Source of the DNA: Hygrophila difformis
Lineage: Eukaryota > Streptophyta > Magnoliopsida > Lamiales > Acanthaceae
Reading direction: 5' to 3'
Assembly (NCBI GenBank): GCA_030278955.1
Contig: JAOANR010000015.1
Coordinates: 39,712,487 to 39,776,486 of the forward strand
DNA: 64,000 nt
Shown: positions 1 through 11,792 of the stretch, in pieces
How the letters are laid out: the number at the start of each line of letters is the position of its first letter
Position numbering within the stretch: position 1 is the first letter of the stretch
Program-made: the position numbers and the translations under genes
Notes under the pieces: generated by a model
The model's input: only the letters and a program-made list of their open reading frames with translations
Told to the model about the DNA's origin: nothing
Databases searched by the model: none

Positions 1-1740
1 GCCTAATGCAATGTAGTCTGCCTTGCCAGTAGAAAAATTCTGCAGGTGCATGTTGTATTGCAGGAAGACTTTATCGGACAACCGTTTTTGGTCGTTCTCA
101 CTCCCTTCCTTCGAAAGGAGGGCCTCGGCTAAACTCCTCTTGAGCTGGAATTTCGATGCACCATCGCACGTCTGGCTCAGGATACGGAATGCTAATCTTT
201 GCAGCTCGGGACAGTCTCCGCCATATATGCTCCACCAATGCGCTGAAACATAAAAGTAGAATTTTATACGAACTACGCGAATTGTGGATTAGGGATTGAA
301 AAATATGTTACTGGGATATGTGGAACCTGGAGAAATATCTGATTTGACATCATCCGCGCATCCTATACTGAAAGAGCCCTTTGCCATCCGATACTTTTCC
401 AATTGGATGACTATCTGATCTTGAACATTTGTATCTCTTGTCGAACGGACAATGCAACAGAACAACCCAGTGGCGACCTCAGGATCAATGTAGACGTCTT
501 CTGTGTAAAATAGATTAGGGTTCAAAAAGTAGCCGGCTGAGTGGATAGGGCTGTATAGGAAGTCATTCCAGACTTCATCTACAACATTCCAAAATTGTGT
601 GTACTGCGACTTCTTGCTATTGAACTCCTCTTTAATTGTTTCCTTGACTTGATCGATCGTTTCATATATGTACCCCATCTGTTCCCTCTGCTTTTTATTC
701 ATCAGCTCAATGACGCGCACAAGAGGAATCGCCCCCTTAAGGACATTTGTTGCATCATTCCAGAAGGTCCTGTTTGCCACCAAGTCAGCCACCTGTTTCC
801 CCTCCAAGGTCGAAGTCAATGCCAAGCTATTGCTAGCAGGTGATTGAAACATTGCCTTCAATATCTCCTTTTGCACCGCCATCGTCTCTAATGTTAGGAA
901 GGGTTGCATAGAAGGGATTTCTGAAGGCTTCACCAAGTCAACATCAGACCGCTCTTGAAAGAACTTCAGTGCATTGGGATTGGCATAGACAAACCTAGTG
1001 ATGGTCTTTGCCTTTTCCAGTGTCTCCTTAATGAGATTTATCCTGCATAACTTCTCTAACATGAGGTCTATGCAACACGATGAGCTAAAAGTCCAAAATA
1101 TTGGACGGTATCTTTCCATCAACTCCCTCCCAACTTCCTTCATGAACATGGAGGTCGAACATGCCATTATCTGAACCACATTGTCCAGCCCAACCTCAGT
1201 CAGGACTTTGTCAAAAAATAAATTCATTGAGCTTGTGCTACCTATGTAGTCTGAAACATCAGCAGATTTAAGATATATAGTCCCTTTAGGGCAATCAACA
1301 AGAATATTAACTAAATTTCTGTTCTGCTCGTCAGTCCATTCATCGATCAATATACTGCAACCCGTCTCAGCCCATGAACTTCTTATGCCATTCACATATT
1401 CATGCATTTCTTTTACGGCATCATAAAAAATCCACCCCTTTAACTCCAGAGGGGTTGGAACCTGCTGCTTCATTGATGCAGAGCAAAATGAAATCATACT
1501 CTGAAAGCTTGGCAAATTCACTGCGTTATAATCGAGTCCAGACTCGTAGAAGAATCTTCCCACGGCCTTTTTGGCTTTTTTCAACAACAACTCTTCTGTT
1601 GCAGGAGATCCCCGCAGATGTTGCAACTTTTTCATACGGCCTGGCAATTCTATCTGTTCATCTTCCACCGGTGAGCTCTTGTGACGCTTTGCATTCCAGC
1701 TAGCATTTGTTTGAACTTGATTTCCGTTATTTCCATCCAT
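1..1740 (-). CDS. hAT-type DUF659 / hAT-dimerisation protein, partial at left edge
   Basis: This is a transposase-derived protein of the plant DUF659 family with an RNase H-like hAT core. The main exon is 1740-327 and encodes about 471 residues. The DUF659 segment lies near residues 60-215, with family landmarks such as NLPSFQSM, IDEWTDEQNRNLVNILVDCP and KTITRFVYAN; the later part has GYIYETIDQVKETIKEEF and HSAGYFLNPNLFY. A donor CCAG/GT at 327/326 and an acceptor TTTCAG at 244-243 define an 84-base intron and keep frame. Exon 2 (242-1) reads WWSIYGGDCPELQRLA and continues past the window edge as the hAT C-terminal dimerisation region. The frame after the intron otherwise stops at 291-289. 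The ATG at 1740 follows a possible acceptor, so upstream coding exons are possible. No BED zinc finger is visible. It may be a domesticated gene or an immobile transposon relic; the long open frame favours a maintained gene. Confidence 0.8.
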
Positions 1741-4070
1741 GTTAGAGAACCAAGTTCTGTCACCTACCCTTCTTAAGTCTCTGTTTGATCCTCAATGAAC
1801 TTGTTTCCTAAAATCCTTTTTCAACAAACCCCCTGAAGAACCAGGGAAATGTTGCCCTTCCTGTGCCAGCCAAGTTGCGTCTTAACAAATTGAAGTCTTT
1901 AGCAGCTGCTTCATAATAAAGTTAATCAATCCCCTGGTCAAACCAGTTAACAGGTTCCTGATAATTAATATGCACATGTTGCCATTTATGAATGATTACG
2001 AATAGTTAGAAAGTAAAGTTAATCTTTATAAAGCTTAATATGAAACCGAAGCTACTATATTCTTGGAATCCTCATTGTTCTTTCTTTCTTTTTTTTCTTA
2101 ATTTTTTTTTTCCTGTTACACGTATATGGTGCTTAACTAGAATTACCTTCGGTTCATTTGAAAGTGCCACTTGATAAGTACTCCAATAAACAATTCATTC
2201 TTTAGCAATCTCTTCTCTTTATAACTCCAACCACCTCGGCTATGAGTATGGGTGAAATCCTTACCCTGCAGAAAATCAAGTATAAATTTCCAAGGTAAAA
2301 AAGAAATAACCACCCAACACTCACTGAAGGATATGCAAAAAATGTTAAAACAGAATTCGTCAAATAGAGATTACATTATCTTCATTTTTTGTAATAAAGT
2401 TCATATCCAAAAAGCAAATCAAAGAACTATAACACAGTACTAAAACTTTAATGGATTTCATAATTGAGATTACTTTTATACGGGTAATGGTATGTCGTTC
2501 AAACGGTCATGTGTCGAAATGAGCTTATATTTAATGTCACAGTATAACAAATAGAATCTAAAGATTTATTGGATAAAACTCCAAAGGGTAATAAAGGTTT
2601 AGATGTCTTGATATGGTATGTACTCATTGCAGGATAAACTTACGATGCAATTAAAACTCATCATAAAGCAACTAGAACTATAGATAAGGTAATCCGAGTC
2701 AATAAATACGAACTATAGATAAGATAATCGGAGTCAATAAATACAATAAAATGATCCTATTCCGCCTACTAACGTAAGCATGGCCACACCAAAACAAATT
2801 TAAGAACCAAATGCGCCCCTAGATCATGAACATATGTCGAGCATGTATCGTAGAACTAGGATACCTGTTTTCTTGGATTCCAAATATAAGATTGTTCAAG
2901 ATAAGCTTTAAATGCATTGGATGACTATGGAAGCATTTTCAAATGGCGGAGGATTACTTTCCCCCCACTATGACAGACATAAACAGAAAATAGCTTCATG
3001 AGAAAGAACATAAACGTTGATGACTGAGGTGTATAAAAATAAATACATGTATGCCCTCTATTTGTTAGTATATTGCCAAACAGTCAACTGCTCCCTATCC
3101 CCGGCCCCCAAATCGTTATCATGGTATGATCAAACAACAAGGATAACTAAATTTGATCAGTATATAACCATAACTTGATCCAGGTAGGGAATAAATTGTT
3201 TATATACATATGGTCAATCTAACACCACAGTCCATTACAAGGAAATGAATCAAGAAGGCACAAATTCAAAACTGCCCTTGATGGTAACATATACTATAAT
3301 AAAATAAATGATCTTCAATCAAGCATTTGCTACTGAAACATTTTAACTAATTAGTGCTATGACCACACCATTAAATCTTGAACTTCAATTTATGATCCAA
3401 TGCTCATCGTAAAGACAATGGCATATACTACACTCACAACCTACTTTCTACCATCCCCTCCCCTACAACATATATATACGTATTTGTGTGTGTTAAAATT
3501 TTGAAAGCAAGGAATCCCCTCCCAAATAAATTTAAATTTATCCAAGTAGTTTGATGCTAACAAGACAGAGGGTAACATCAATGATTTCCCAAAAGAACAC
3601 CAACAAAGCCCTAGAAATCGCAATCATAGCAAAACATCACGATCATGAAATTTAAATCGCAAGGCAACGAATAAAGCAAAACAGGGGCAAAACCTTTGCT
3701 TGGAACCAGGAAAAAGGGAGACGATGAAAATAACAGTGAATCAAAAAAGAAATGAAGCAGAAAAAGGAAACCCACAAACCCCACCAAAAAAAAAAGCGAG
3801 CGAAAAAAAAAAACTATAAAAACTCGACCATGCCAAAGACGACAGCTTTTCTACACATGAGCATCAAAACCTCAGCGCAATCAAGCCTCATTACTGGATT
3901 TGCGCAAAAATCAAATCAAAGCAAAAGGAACAATCCATAGCCATTTTCAAAAGGTGGTTCAGCCGTATATCAATCCAAAATTCCGTAACACCAAAACAAA
4001 CATAAAAAAGCGGCGAAAGAAAAAAACCAGAAACCGAATGAAAGGGCGACGATTAAGGAGATATCTTTAC
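1741..4070 (-). other. Probable 5' intron and noncoding DNA upstream of the DUF659 gene
   Basis: There is no convincing coding exon here. A strong minus-strand donor (TTTG/GTAAAGATAT) sits at 4070-4069, and a possible acceptor (GGTGACAG) lies just upstream of the ATG at 1740. The stretch is therefore best read as one long intron in the 5' untranslated region. It is AT-rich and contains short A/T runs only. Confidence 0.4.
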
Positions 4071-4235
4071 CAAACAATCTGCTTTGCTAGAGAGCGGTGC
4101 GGTGGAGACTGGAGACTGAAGAACGAGTGGCGACTGCGAGTGAGAAAATGAGACGAAAACTGGGCGAAGAAATGAAGACATTCATCATCCTCGTCAGCGT
4201 CGTCGCACTACATAAATAGTACTCCGGGACACGTG
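4071..4235 (-). promoter_or_regulatory. Putative promoter and 5' UTR exon of the DUF659 gene
   Basis: On the minus strand a TATTTATG TATA-like box lies near 4213-4220. It is followed by a pyrimidine-rich stretch and a CT-rich leader with repeated TCTCCAGTCTCCACC-like sequence, ending at a strong donor at 4070. This is the usual layout of a plant promoter with a short leader exon. The link to the gene at 1-1740 is inferred from strand and splice signals. Confidence 0.35.
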
Positions 4236-4624
4236 GCGCTTTGCTTCCATTTCCCGGCCCGCTTCCGACGACGAATATATTTTCCATTTTTATTTATTTA
4301 TGAACTTACCTTACCCCGAAAATACTTCAGATTTTACATGAAGTTCACATCATATCACATTCTTTTTTTGAATTAATAACAATAATTTAATTCCTAGTTC
4401 TTACAACCATTGCGCTAAGTTCTCATAAAAAAAAATCATAGTTGTTACAATGTTACGCTGATTATATTGTGGAAGTATAATAATTATGTGATAATAACAC
4501 TGAATTTGGTGCATTATTATGGAAATTACTACTAGTATTAATTTTTACTAAAACATTTTAATAGTAATGTTTTATCCAAGAATTTTGGATTTCAAAATAT
4601 AATTAACCCTTTTATATATATATA
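4236..4624. other. AT-rich intergenic DNA, nothing recognised
   Basis: This AT-rich stretch has no open frame with recognisable similarity. It ends in a TATATATATATA run, which is the integration site of the Helitron that follows. Confidence 0.5.
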
Positions 4625-4635
4625 CTAGCTGAAAA

Positions 4636-4653
4636 GCTGTGCAAATGCACAGC
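4636..4653 (-). repeat. Helitron 3' subterminal hairpin
   Basis: GCTGTGCA and TGCACAGC form an 8-bp perfect stem separated by two bases. On the element strand it is followed by TTTTCAG and then the terminal CTAG. A short hairpin close to the CTRR end acts as the Helitron transposition stop signal. Confidence 0.85.
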
Positions 4654-4671
4654 GAACTGAGGGGACACAAC

Positions 4672-4824
4672 CGCCCGTGGGGAAAAAGAAATAGTGCAAT
4701 TTATATACTCAATGAACTGTTTTGTAATTGCACTATTTCTTATGAACTGTTTTGTAATTGCACTATTTCTTTTTCCCCACCAATACATTTATGCGAGTTG
4801 AATATAAATTGCACTATTTCAAAG
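4672..4824. repeat. Inverted and direct repeats near the Helitron 3' end
   Basis: A unit containing GAACTGTTTTGTAATTGCAC is repeated twice in tandem (about 4710-4771). The segment GGGGAAAAAGAAATAGTGCA near 4677-4696 recurs inverted near 4757-4776, and a further ATATAAATTGCACTATTTC copy follows at about 4801-4819. These are typical Helitron subterminal repeats without coding potential. Confidence 0.6.
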
Positions 4825-5266
4825 TTGCTGAAAGTTGCACCAGTTCACATCTTGCTCACAAGATTTTAAGAAGGAAAAAAGAAGTAGCAATTAAATCACA
4901 TGGTAGTTGGGCTTGCTAAATTATCTATTATAGTTTCTAGTGAACTATAAAAGCCATCAAAAGCGGAAGAAAAAAGAAATGCCACTGGATTAACTGGAAT
5001 CTACTCAAGATCAAAGCATGTAAACCTACAAAATATGTACAATTTGATGATTTTCTACAAGAATGCTCGATTACCTCGTGGGGATAGGCGGGGAATCCAG
5101 CAGGAGGTGAAACTGCAACATGTAATAAGAAAACATAAACAGTGAAATCCACATCACTATTACAAATAACCGGCTTCTACTCATGACCTCATATATATAT
5201 TATATAATAAACTAACATATCAAGAGATTTTTTGAACACTTGTGCAATGGTGATGTTTTATCTTAC

Positions 5267-5557
5267 CTTGGGAAGGAATGTTGGATTCACAGGAAGAATG
5301 GCCGTTTTAGAAGGCAAGAGCTTGATGGCCGTGGATCCTAACGTGAGCCCAGAAAGTTTAAGAGAAATTTTAGCAGAACCCATATTAGCCAGCATCATAC
5401 TAAGAAAAGAAATAGTAAGAACTTCAATAGGTTTGTTTAGGAATTCTAAGGAAAGAGTGAAAGAAAGAGGAAAGGGAAACCAACATTCATCAGCAAATTC
5501 CACAAAAGCAAAGCGAAGACGGGAGAGAGGATCGCCACATACTCGGCAATCATTAAT
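5267..5557 (-). pseudogene. Captured RRM fragment of a CID/PABP-interacting protein
   Basis: The fragment derives from the plant CTC-interacting-domain family (CID8-13), RNA-binding proteins that bind poly(A)-binding protein. One exon starts after the acceptor TTTACAG at 5558 and reads INDCRVCGDP then RFAFVEFADE, which is the end of an RRM with its RNP-1-like segment. The second exon (5399-5267) reads LKLSGLTLGSTAIKLLPSKT and then AILPVNPTFLPK before a good donor, CCCAAG/GTAAGA. The first exon's donor has decayed and no PAM2 motif or second RRM follows, so this is a partial copy with introns retained. It lies inside the Helitron on the same strand as the IspD fragment. A further spliceable exon at 5112-5075 is not from this family. 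Confidence 0.75.
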
Positions 5558-7184
5558 CTGTAAAGGAACAAAGGTTATGTAACAGTTATAATAAGTTCAA
5601 GACTATAGCTAAGCAAGGCCATCTTTTTCCATATTTTGGCTTTAGATTAAGTTGTAAAAGTGAAAGCAAACATCAAATGTGATGTCTTCCATTCCATGGC
5701 CTTAATCCTTGGCTGATATTGACAAGAAAGTAAATTACAAATCAAAAAATATCCACAGCAGGTTTAAGGAAAGCTAAAAAAACATGTAGCAGTAATAATT
5801 TGTTGATACCTAGCACAACCAACCAGTTTGATGCTAGTCACCAATCTATGCTGACATCTTGGAGAACAAACATACTAATCTTCAATAAGATTACAAATTT
5901 CGTCAATCATTTTTCTTTCCTGAAACGGTAATATAACAGAATCTCAGACAGTAGAGCGCTCTGATAAATGATTCTGTGTTGAACATGCAAGGCTGGTGTC
6001 CAATAGCTTCGAGCGCACCATTTGGCCACACAGAAAAACAGGGATACGGAAACCAAAAACAAATAACCATGCAACACAATCTTCCTAGCGGAACAGAAAA
6101 CCAGAACATATATCATGTTCATGGGATATAGAAGGGACGCAGCATTTGCTTTGGCAAATATTTACAATCTAACAAGAAAAAAATTATACCGTTGTCTTTC
6201 CTCAGTACGAAAATTTTAATAAAACTAACTCCAACGGAATTGTTTGCAGGAACAATATTTAACTGTATCACACCAGCATTATCAAACTTCTAAATACAAA
6301 TAAACACAAACAAATTCATAAATTTGCATCAAAGAAAACAAAAAACCAATCTTTGCAAAGGAACCATAAAACATAAAGTTGCCCTGCCGTAGGTCTAATC
6401 CCCAATTCCAAACATTCCACAAATAGGAAAGAGCACAAAATTGTTACCCAAGATATTTCAGCAACGTTAAGCAAAGCCGTGTAATCAGATAATTATCCGT
6501 TTCACTATCCCCCGTGTTTTGGCCATAAGTCAGTCGAGAAGGTGCGGGAAAACTAAGGCCAGTTAAGGATCAATAAAGAACATTACATCAAGAATAATTG
6601 TAAGCAGAGATCTATTCATCAACTGGGTTAAATTAAGGGATATGCAATAAATTATGAAAAACAAAAAGAGGAACAAGACAAACAAATAATTACTTTGGAT
6701 TTAACGACAGAAGTTGGGACATTTCACAAGTAGGAAGCAGCCACCTCCCATAAGCCCTAACTAATCTTCCAGAAACAACCTTGATTCCTCCAAATACCTA
6801 GACAATGAAAAAAAAAACATAGCAAATCACTCATGAGAAGAGGATATAGCACATGATAGTTTATAGACCCCAATCAAACAAATAAAGTAAAAGAAATATA
6901 TGTTCTCTTTAATAGTATAAAGACGATTTGAAACCTATATAAATTGGATGCTGTGTGATTCATTTCATTCTCATATTAGCAAAGCCTCTTTAAAAGGAAT
7001 CGAAACCCAAATCGTAAAACCCTACACTAACCTCTGCCAGAACTGCAGGCGACAAAAAGTTTCACACTGAGCAATGGTGATGAGGGTGTGACAACAAGGC
7101 ACAGATTCCGGCTGCTGAACACCGCTGATTTGGTGAATAGCTAAATATGACTTCATTATGTTTTGAATAGCAATAAAAAATATT
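5558..7184 (-). other. Helitron interior between captured fragments
   Basis: No gene could be named here. A small minus-strand open stretch near 6690-6800 and another near 5907-6122 have exon-like borders but no recognised family. They may be further captured pieces or plain intron sequence. Confidence 0.4.
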
Positions 7185-9660
7185 CTACACCATAAGGTAA
7201 GTCCAAAACAAGTGAAGAGAGCTGGAATCAAAATCCTTCAAAACCTGGGAGAGAGAAAACATACAGTTCCATACCTTAAAAATATTATTCAGTCAAGATC
7301 CATCAGTATACAGTGTACATAACTCAAGTTCTGTCTTTCAGTGGAATTTGATGAATAGATCACTTATACAAAGGTGATCTAATAACATTATACCATCATT
7401 TATTGTACTTGCATTGTTTAGTGCGATTAGCAGCATGACATTATAATCTGATGGTAGAATGTTTTTAGATAACCTTATATGCTGAAGTTAAACGGGATAT
7501 CAAATAACCAGAATAAAAGAAAAATGAAAATGGGAATAGAATCAGCCACACCTCGGATATATCTGTAGCTAACACCAGAGGTCTTGCAGAATCATGGATG
7601 CAGACAAGCTCAGAATTTGAATCAATAGCCTAGAAAAGCTTTACACATTAGAGAAAGAGCTACATGTATCAAAAGCTATAATAGGACACTAAGTTATTCA
7701 AACATCAAAAAAAAAAAAAAATTGACTAATTGTAGTTCATGAGATGATGAGAAGCATTCACTATTGAACCACAAGCTTCCAGATTGAGAGGTTGTCTTAA
7801 GAGTTATCCAGTGTAGTTAACAGTCATGAGACAATCCTATTATAAAATTGCTGAAAAATGTATTTGAGCTCCCATAAATTCAACATCAGGAATTCAGCAA
7901 GAATAGTGGCGCCATTTTCAAGTTAATTGACACTTATTCTACGCATGAGAAAAGCCATCGATCCTGGTACTGTTTTGAATTCAATATGTGTTTCTTTAGA
8001 GGGGGAAAACAAAAAGAAAGAAAGAAAGAAACCGAACAGCAATGTGACTAACTTTCGTTGGTTAATTACAACACAATGATCAAGTAACTACATATCTCAA
8101 GTAATTTAAACCATGAATGGGAAAGTGCAATACCTCTAATCCACTGTATACAGAATCCTGTCTCTCCTTTCCAGGTAATGAAAATTTTAGGTCCACTTGG
8201 ATATTCGGTTTAGCATCTGAAACAATGCAACACAACACATTTATTTCATTCAACAACAATTTCAACATTGAATTATTTCCTAGCCTAATAAATTTATCAC
8301 TTTAGTTATTGTCAAACACCATGCCCCCAGACCTTCAAAGATGTCTCGATAAGAAGGATCACACACAACAACAATCTCCTTCACTTCTGGCATCTTTGAG
8401 AAAGTATAGAAACTGCAAGACATTTCATGTTGCAACCCACCAAGCAAATTAAAACATGACACTTTATCCCTGCTTAATTATTCATATAATACATTTCCCA
8501 AAAGCATCTCAAATGAAGACGTTGAATTGCTGCAATCACCTGTATAAAGCAATTGGTTGTCCTAGAAGTGGAAGATATTGCTTAGGCATGCTTGCCTGTG
8601 ACCCACAATCAAATAAACTATCATCAAGAAGGCGCAATAGATTGAGAACAACACATAAAAATCAACCCTTTCCTTAATAAAAACTTCAATATCAAAGAAC
8701 AAATCCAATCCAGGCAGAACTCAATGAGACTTACGCCCATTCTTTTGCCCTTTCCGCCAGCGAGTAGAACAACGGAAACAGCAACAATATTACCGAAATA
8801 CAACCCCGAGTTCTTCACCCTTCTAAGCACGGTGTCAAGTGCCTCCACCCACATTAAAGTGGGGGAAACAACCCTCCCATTCACCACCGGATCCCAGTAA
8901 ACACCACCTTTAGTTTTGTAGTGACACAAATCCTCGACAAAATTCACAACCTCGGTAGCAGCTATATTGATGGTTGCAGTTACTTTCAGAGACCTAATCA
9001 AACAATCAAATCCATATTTGTTCACAAAACTCGAATATTAAAACCGTAACGCAGCAGAATTTTTCTAGCTATCCGGATAGATATAACGACTAAAAATTAC
9101 TAAATCATGTAACAAATTCGCGAAAGCACAAAATGAGACACATGAACGAAGAAACACTAATTGAAGAATTTAAAAACGTAGGTAAGAACAGGAATTGAGG
9201 AACGTAGGTAAGAGCACAAAATGCAGCTATCTTTTTTTATGATACTTTCTCCACGTCCGGGTTCAAAAATTCCCCATTCGAGCGTTCAAAATCCCCAATT
9301 AATCCAGCCTCTTTGCACCGAATATGAAAGAAACAAATAAGGAATATCGACTCACCTAGAATTAGAATGAGGATGATAGCAAAAAGGAAACAAAACCCAC
9401 AAAATCCCCAACCCTAGAGTGGCAGAGGCGACGGACGGGAGGACCGCAGCGGCAGACTGGTGCGGAATCGGGGAGGCGACGCGAGACAGGGATGGCGCAC
9501 CGCGGCGAACTCGGCGGCCGGGAGGTACAGGGAAAGCTGGGCGTGATGGCAGCGATCGGGAGAGAGAGACAACAGAGAGGCGCGTCGGAGAAGATGAAAA
9601 CGAAGGAAGAAAAATAATTGTAATTGGGACACGGAGAAGACGGAGTTCAACACCGGCCAA
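7185..9660 (-). CDS. Chimeric xylulose kinase-IspD gene, truncated, Helitron-borne
   Basis: Seven exons can be joined in one frame with good splice sites: 9660-9356, 8993-8735, 8595-8540, 8412-8333, 8216-8134, 7629-7552 and 7244-7185 (306 residues). Exon 1 encodes a Ser/Arg/Pro-rich leader resembling a transit peptide. Exon 2 starts with xylulose kinase sequence ([25 protein letters not shown]) and passes without a break into the IspD nucleotide-binding loop [15 protein letters not shown]. The next exons give [50 protein letters not shown] and [12 protein letters not shown], all hallmarks of plastid 2-C-methyl-D-erythritol 4-phosphate cytidylyltransferase. After VLKD the sequence diverges and stops, so the C-terminal half with its dimer arm is missing. 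The kinase part also lacks its catalytic core. An active enzyme is unlikely; it may be transcribed as a chimeric RNA. Confidence 0.75.
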
Positions 9661-9946
9661 TCCATTGGAAGAAGACGATGTAAGAACTCACTACGATGGA
9701 GAAAGACGATGGAAGAACCCTAGTGAGGCGAACCCCTGACCAAGAAGTGACAAGCGTTGGATTGACGAAGGAAGCGGGATTTGAGAGCTGGATGGAAAAG
9801 GTGAGCTATTAAAGAGGAAGATTCGATCCAATGGCAATTGAATTTTTATCCGACGGTGTAGAATCAAATTGAATATGATCCAGAGGTTGAATTTGTAATT
9901 GGAGATGGCACGAAAATCGAGGGAAATCCTCTTATAATATATAGAG
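9661..9946 (-). promoter_or_regulatory. 5' region of the Helitron and of the chimeric gene
   Basis: This stretch lies between the Helitron 5' terminus and the first in-frame ATG of the chimeric gene. It holds no other gene. Transcription would have to start here or in flanking DNA; no clear TATA box was recognised. Confidence 0.3.
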
Positions 9947-9947
9947 A

Positions 9948-11307
9948 TATATGCACAAAATATATTCAGTGGTAGTCTTTAAGCTATATTTGATGGGGAA
10001 TTAGAAAATTGAATAAATAAAGGAAAATAGTGAAAAGTTTATTAAAAAAAAATATTTTATCATAATTTGTTTGGTTAGAAGAATTTTAAACGTACAATGA
10101 ATTTATATTAAAAATTATATATTCTTTAGAATATTTCACTTCTAAAAGCTTTTCCACATCAATATTCTTACCATCTTTTCCTTCAGTTCACTTATATATT
10201 TCTTCATTATTTTTCCTATCTAATTTTCACATTCTTAGTAATTTCATTCTCTTAAATCGAACTATTTTTCATATTAGTATTTTTTTTTTCATTCTATTCA
10301 ACTCTCCTAAAGCTGTTCACCAAAAAAAAAAACTCTCCTAAAGCTCTCCCCAAAAAAAACTCTCCTAAAAATCCTCAAAATCAAACATAGATTTAACGTA
10401 ATAGAATTTTATTAAGTATAATTATTAAATAGTTCTTAACGGTATATAAATATTGAATAAAGTATAGATTGTTCAGCAAAAAAATATTAAATAAATAGTT
10501 CTTAACCGTATATAAATATTTTAAAGTTAACCGTATATAAGTATTTTAAAGTTAAAATGATTGATTAGAAATAATGTAAATCTTTTTTTTTACTTATCAG
10601 CCTATACAGACTAGGAAATGAGTGGTGTGAACCCATACCACATAAAATAAAGGGAGAGGTAAGGGCCGGGTGGGGAATCGAACTATTTATATATGGTTAA
10701 CTCCCCATCCAAAAAATAATGTAAAATTAAGTTCAATAACATTATATCGGTCAAGTTTTTGGAAAAGCTTTTTTTTTTTTTTTTTTTTTTCTGGAAAAGC
10801 ATTATATCGGTCAAGTTAATACATATATTTACAGATTTTTAATTAATGTTTTCGTTGATATAACATTTGAAGAAAAAAAGACAGATGTTAAAGTTATTAA
10901 TTATTATTATCCATTAATACAAAATGATGTTGTGGGAGTAATGCTTTTGACTTTTCTTTTTTCCATTCCTGCTATAACTATAATAATTATATTATCTCTA
11001 TATTTAAGACCGTTCTGATATTTTATGGGTTGTGGGTAAAAATAAAATAATGTGCCCCGATTAAATTTAAATTGAACAAGACAATGTAAATACTGAAACA
11101 ACGATGATTCGACAAGCAAATTCACTATAACAATTTTCTGCTCTAGCGATCGAAATTTTTTGGTAAAACTCGGTTGCTAAGAAGGTTAGAGACCAAATTT
11201 ACGACGGAAATTTATTAACTACCATAACTTTCGCTACCGAAACTCGTTAGCTACCACAATTTTAGCAACCAAACCCAGAGAAGAAAAAATTAAATTAGAA
11301 AATAATA
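9948..11307. other. AT-rich intergenic DNA with one SINE
   Basis: Mostly AT-rich sequence with short direct repeats, such as two to three copies of AACTCTCCTAAAG near 10310-10370 and repeated TTCTTAACCGTATATAAATA near 10430-10550. A SINE is annotated separately. A stretch near 11140-11280 looks like a decayed transposon end, but it was not assigned. Confidence 0.4.
10578..10712 (-). mobile_element. tRNA-derived SINE, copy 1
   Basis: On the minus strand the B box reads GTTCGATTCCCC (rc of about 10673-10684), preceded by a degenerate A-box region at 10691-10711. It ends in a run of A at 10578-10585. The GGTTCACACCACTC and TATAGGCTGATAAGT parts match the layout of copy 2 at 21715. The A box is decayed, so this is an old copy. 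Confidence 0.6.
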
Positions 11308-11792
11308 CTCCCTCCGTCCCGCGAATTGTGGTTCGTTTCTTTTGGATACGGTAATTTATGTGGTAGGATGTGGTGGGGTTTAGTGGTTAAAATGATGTGA
11401 GTATTTGTGTTTAAAATTTTAATGAATTTTGACTTTATTTAACTTTGACAAAATATTATTGTAATGATTTAATTAGAGAAAAATATTCAAGTCTGGTCTT
11501 GTTAGAATCGTCTAGACATCTAGATTTAGAATATATATTTTATATAATTTTTATTTGTACCAATTCTAAAGTATGAAGAATTAAAGAAATGCAAGGGACT
11601 TTGTGTAGAAAAATAAAAGTGTATTGGGAGTTGTGCAGAATAGTAAAAGTGATTACTTTTAATGCGATTTAGAAACCATTAAGATTCTAATCATATTTAT
11701 ATTAATTAAATTTATCTAAAAAGGGAAAGTGACCACAATTCGTGGGACAACCCAAAAGGGAATACGAGCCACAATTTGTGGGACGGAGGGAG
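11308..11792. mobile_element. Stowaway-type MITE
   Basis: The termini read CTCCCTCCGTCCC and, inverted, GGGACGGAGGGAG, flanked by TA on both sides (11306-11307 and 11793-11794). The TA duplication and the CTCCCTCC terminus are those of Stowaway/Tc1-mariner MITEs. It is 485 bp long with no open frame. Confidence 0.85.

Larger units (their letters stand above)
4625..9947 (-). mobile_element. Non-autonomous Helitron with captured host gene fragments
   Basis: Read on the minus strand the element starts at 9947 with TCTCTATATATTATAAGAGG, a typical plant Helitron 5' end. It finishes at 4625 with CTAG, seven bases after an 8-bp-stem hairpin. The host base before the 5' end is A (9948) and the base after the 3' end is T (4624), as expected for insertion between A and T without target duplication. 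No Rep/helicase is encoded, so it depends on an autonomous partner. Inside are intron-containing pieces of a xylulose kinase, IspD and a CID-type RRM gene, all on the same strand. Helitrons are known to capture genomic exons and introns in this way. It could be mistaken for a decayed gene cluster, but both termini and the target site argue for the element. Confidence 0.85.

Noticed and set aside
5232..5582. Plus-strand 116-residue frame
   Set aside because: It is antisense to the captured RRM exons, whose minus-strand translation has clear family motifs.
7022..7231. A separate small gene with a transit-peptide-like start
   Set aside because: It overlaps the aberrant seventh exon of the IspD fragment and has no family match or own splice signals.
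9419..9739. Plus-strand open frame rich in Arg and Gly
   Set aside because: It is antisense to exon 1 of the chimeric gene. The strong GT donor and in-frame splice support the minus strand.
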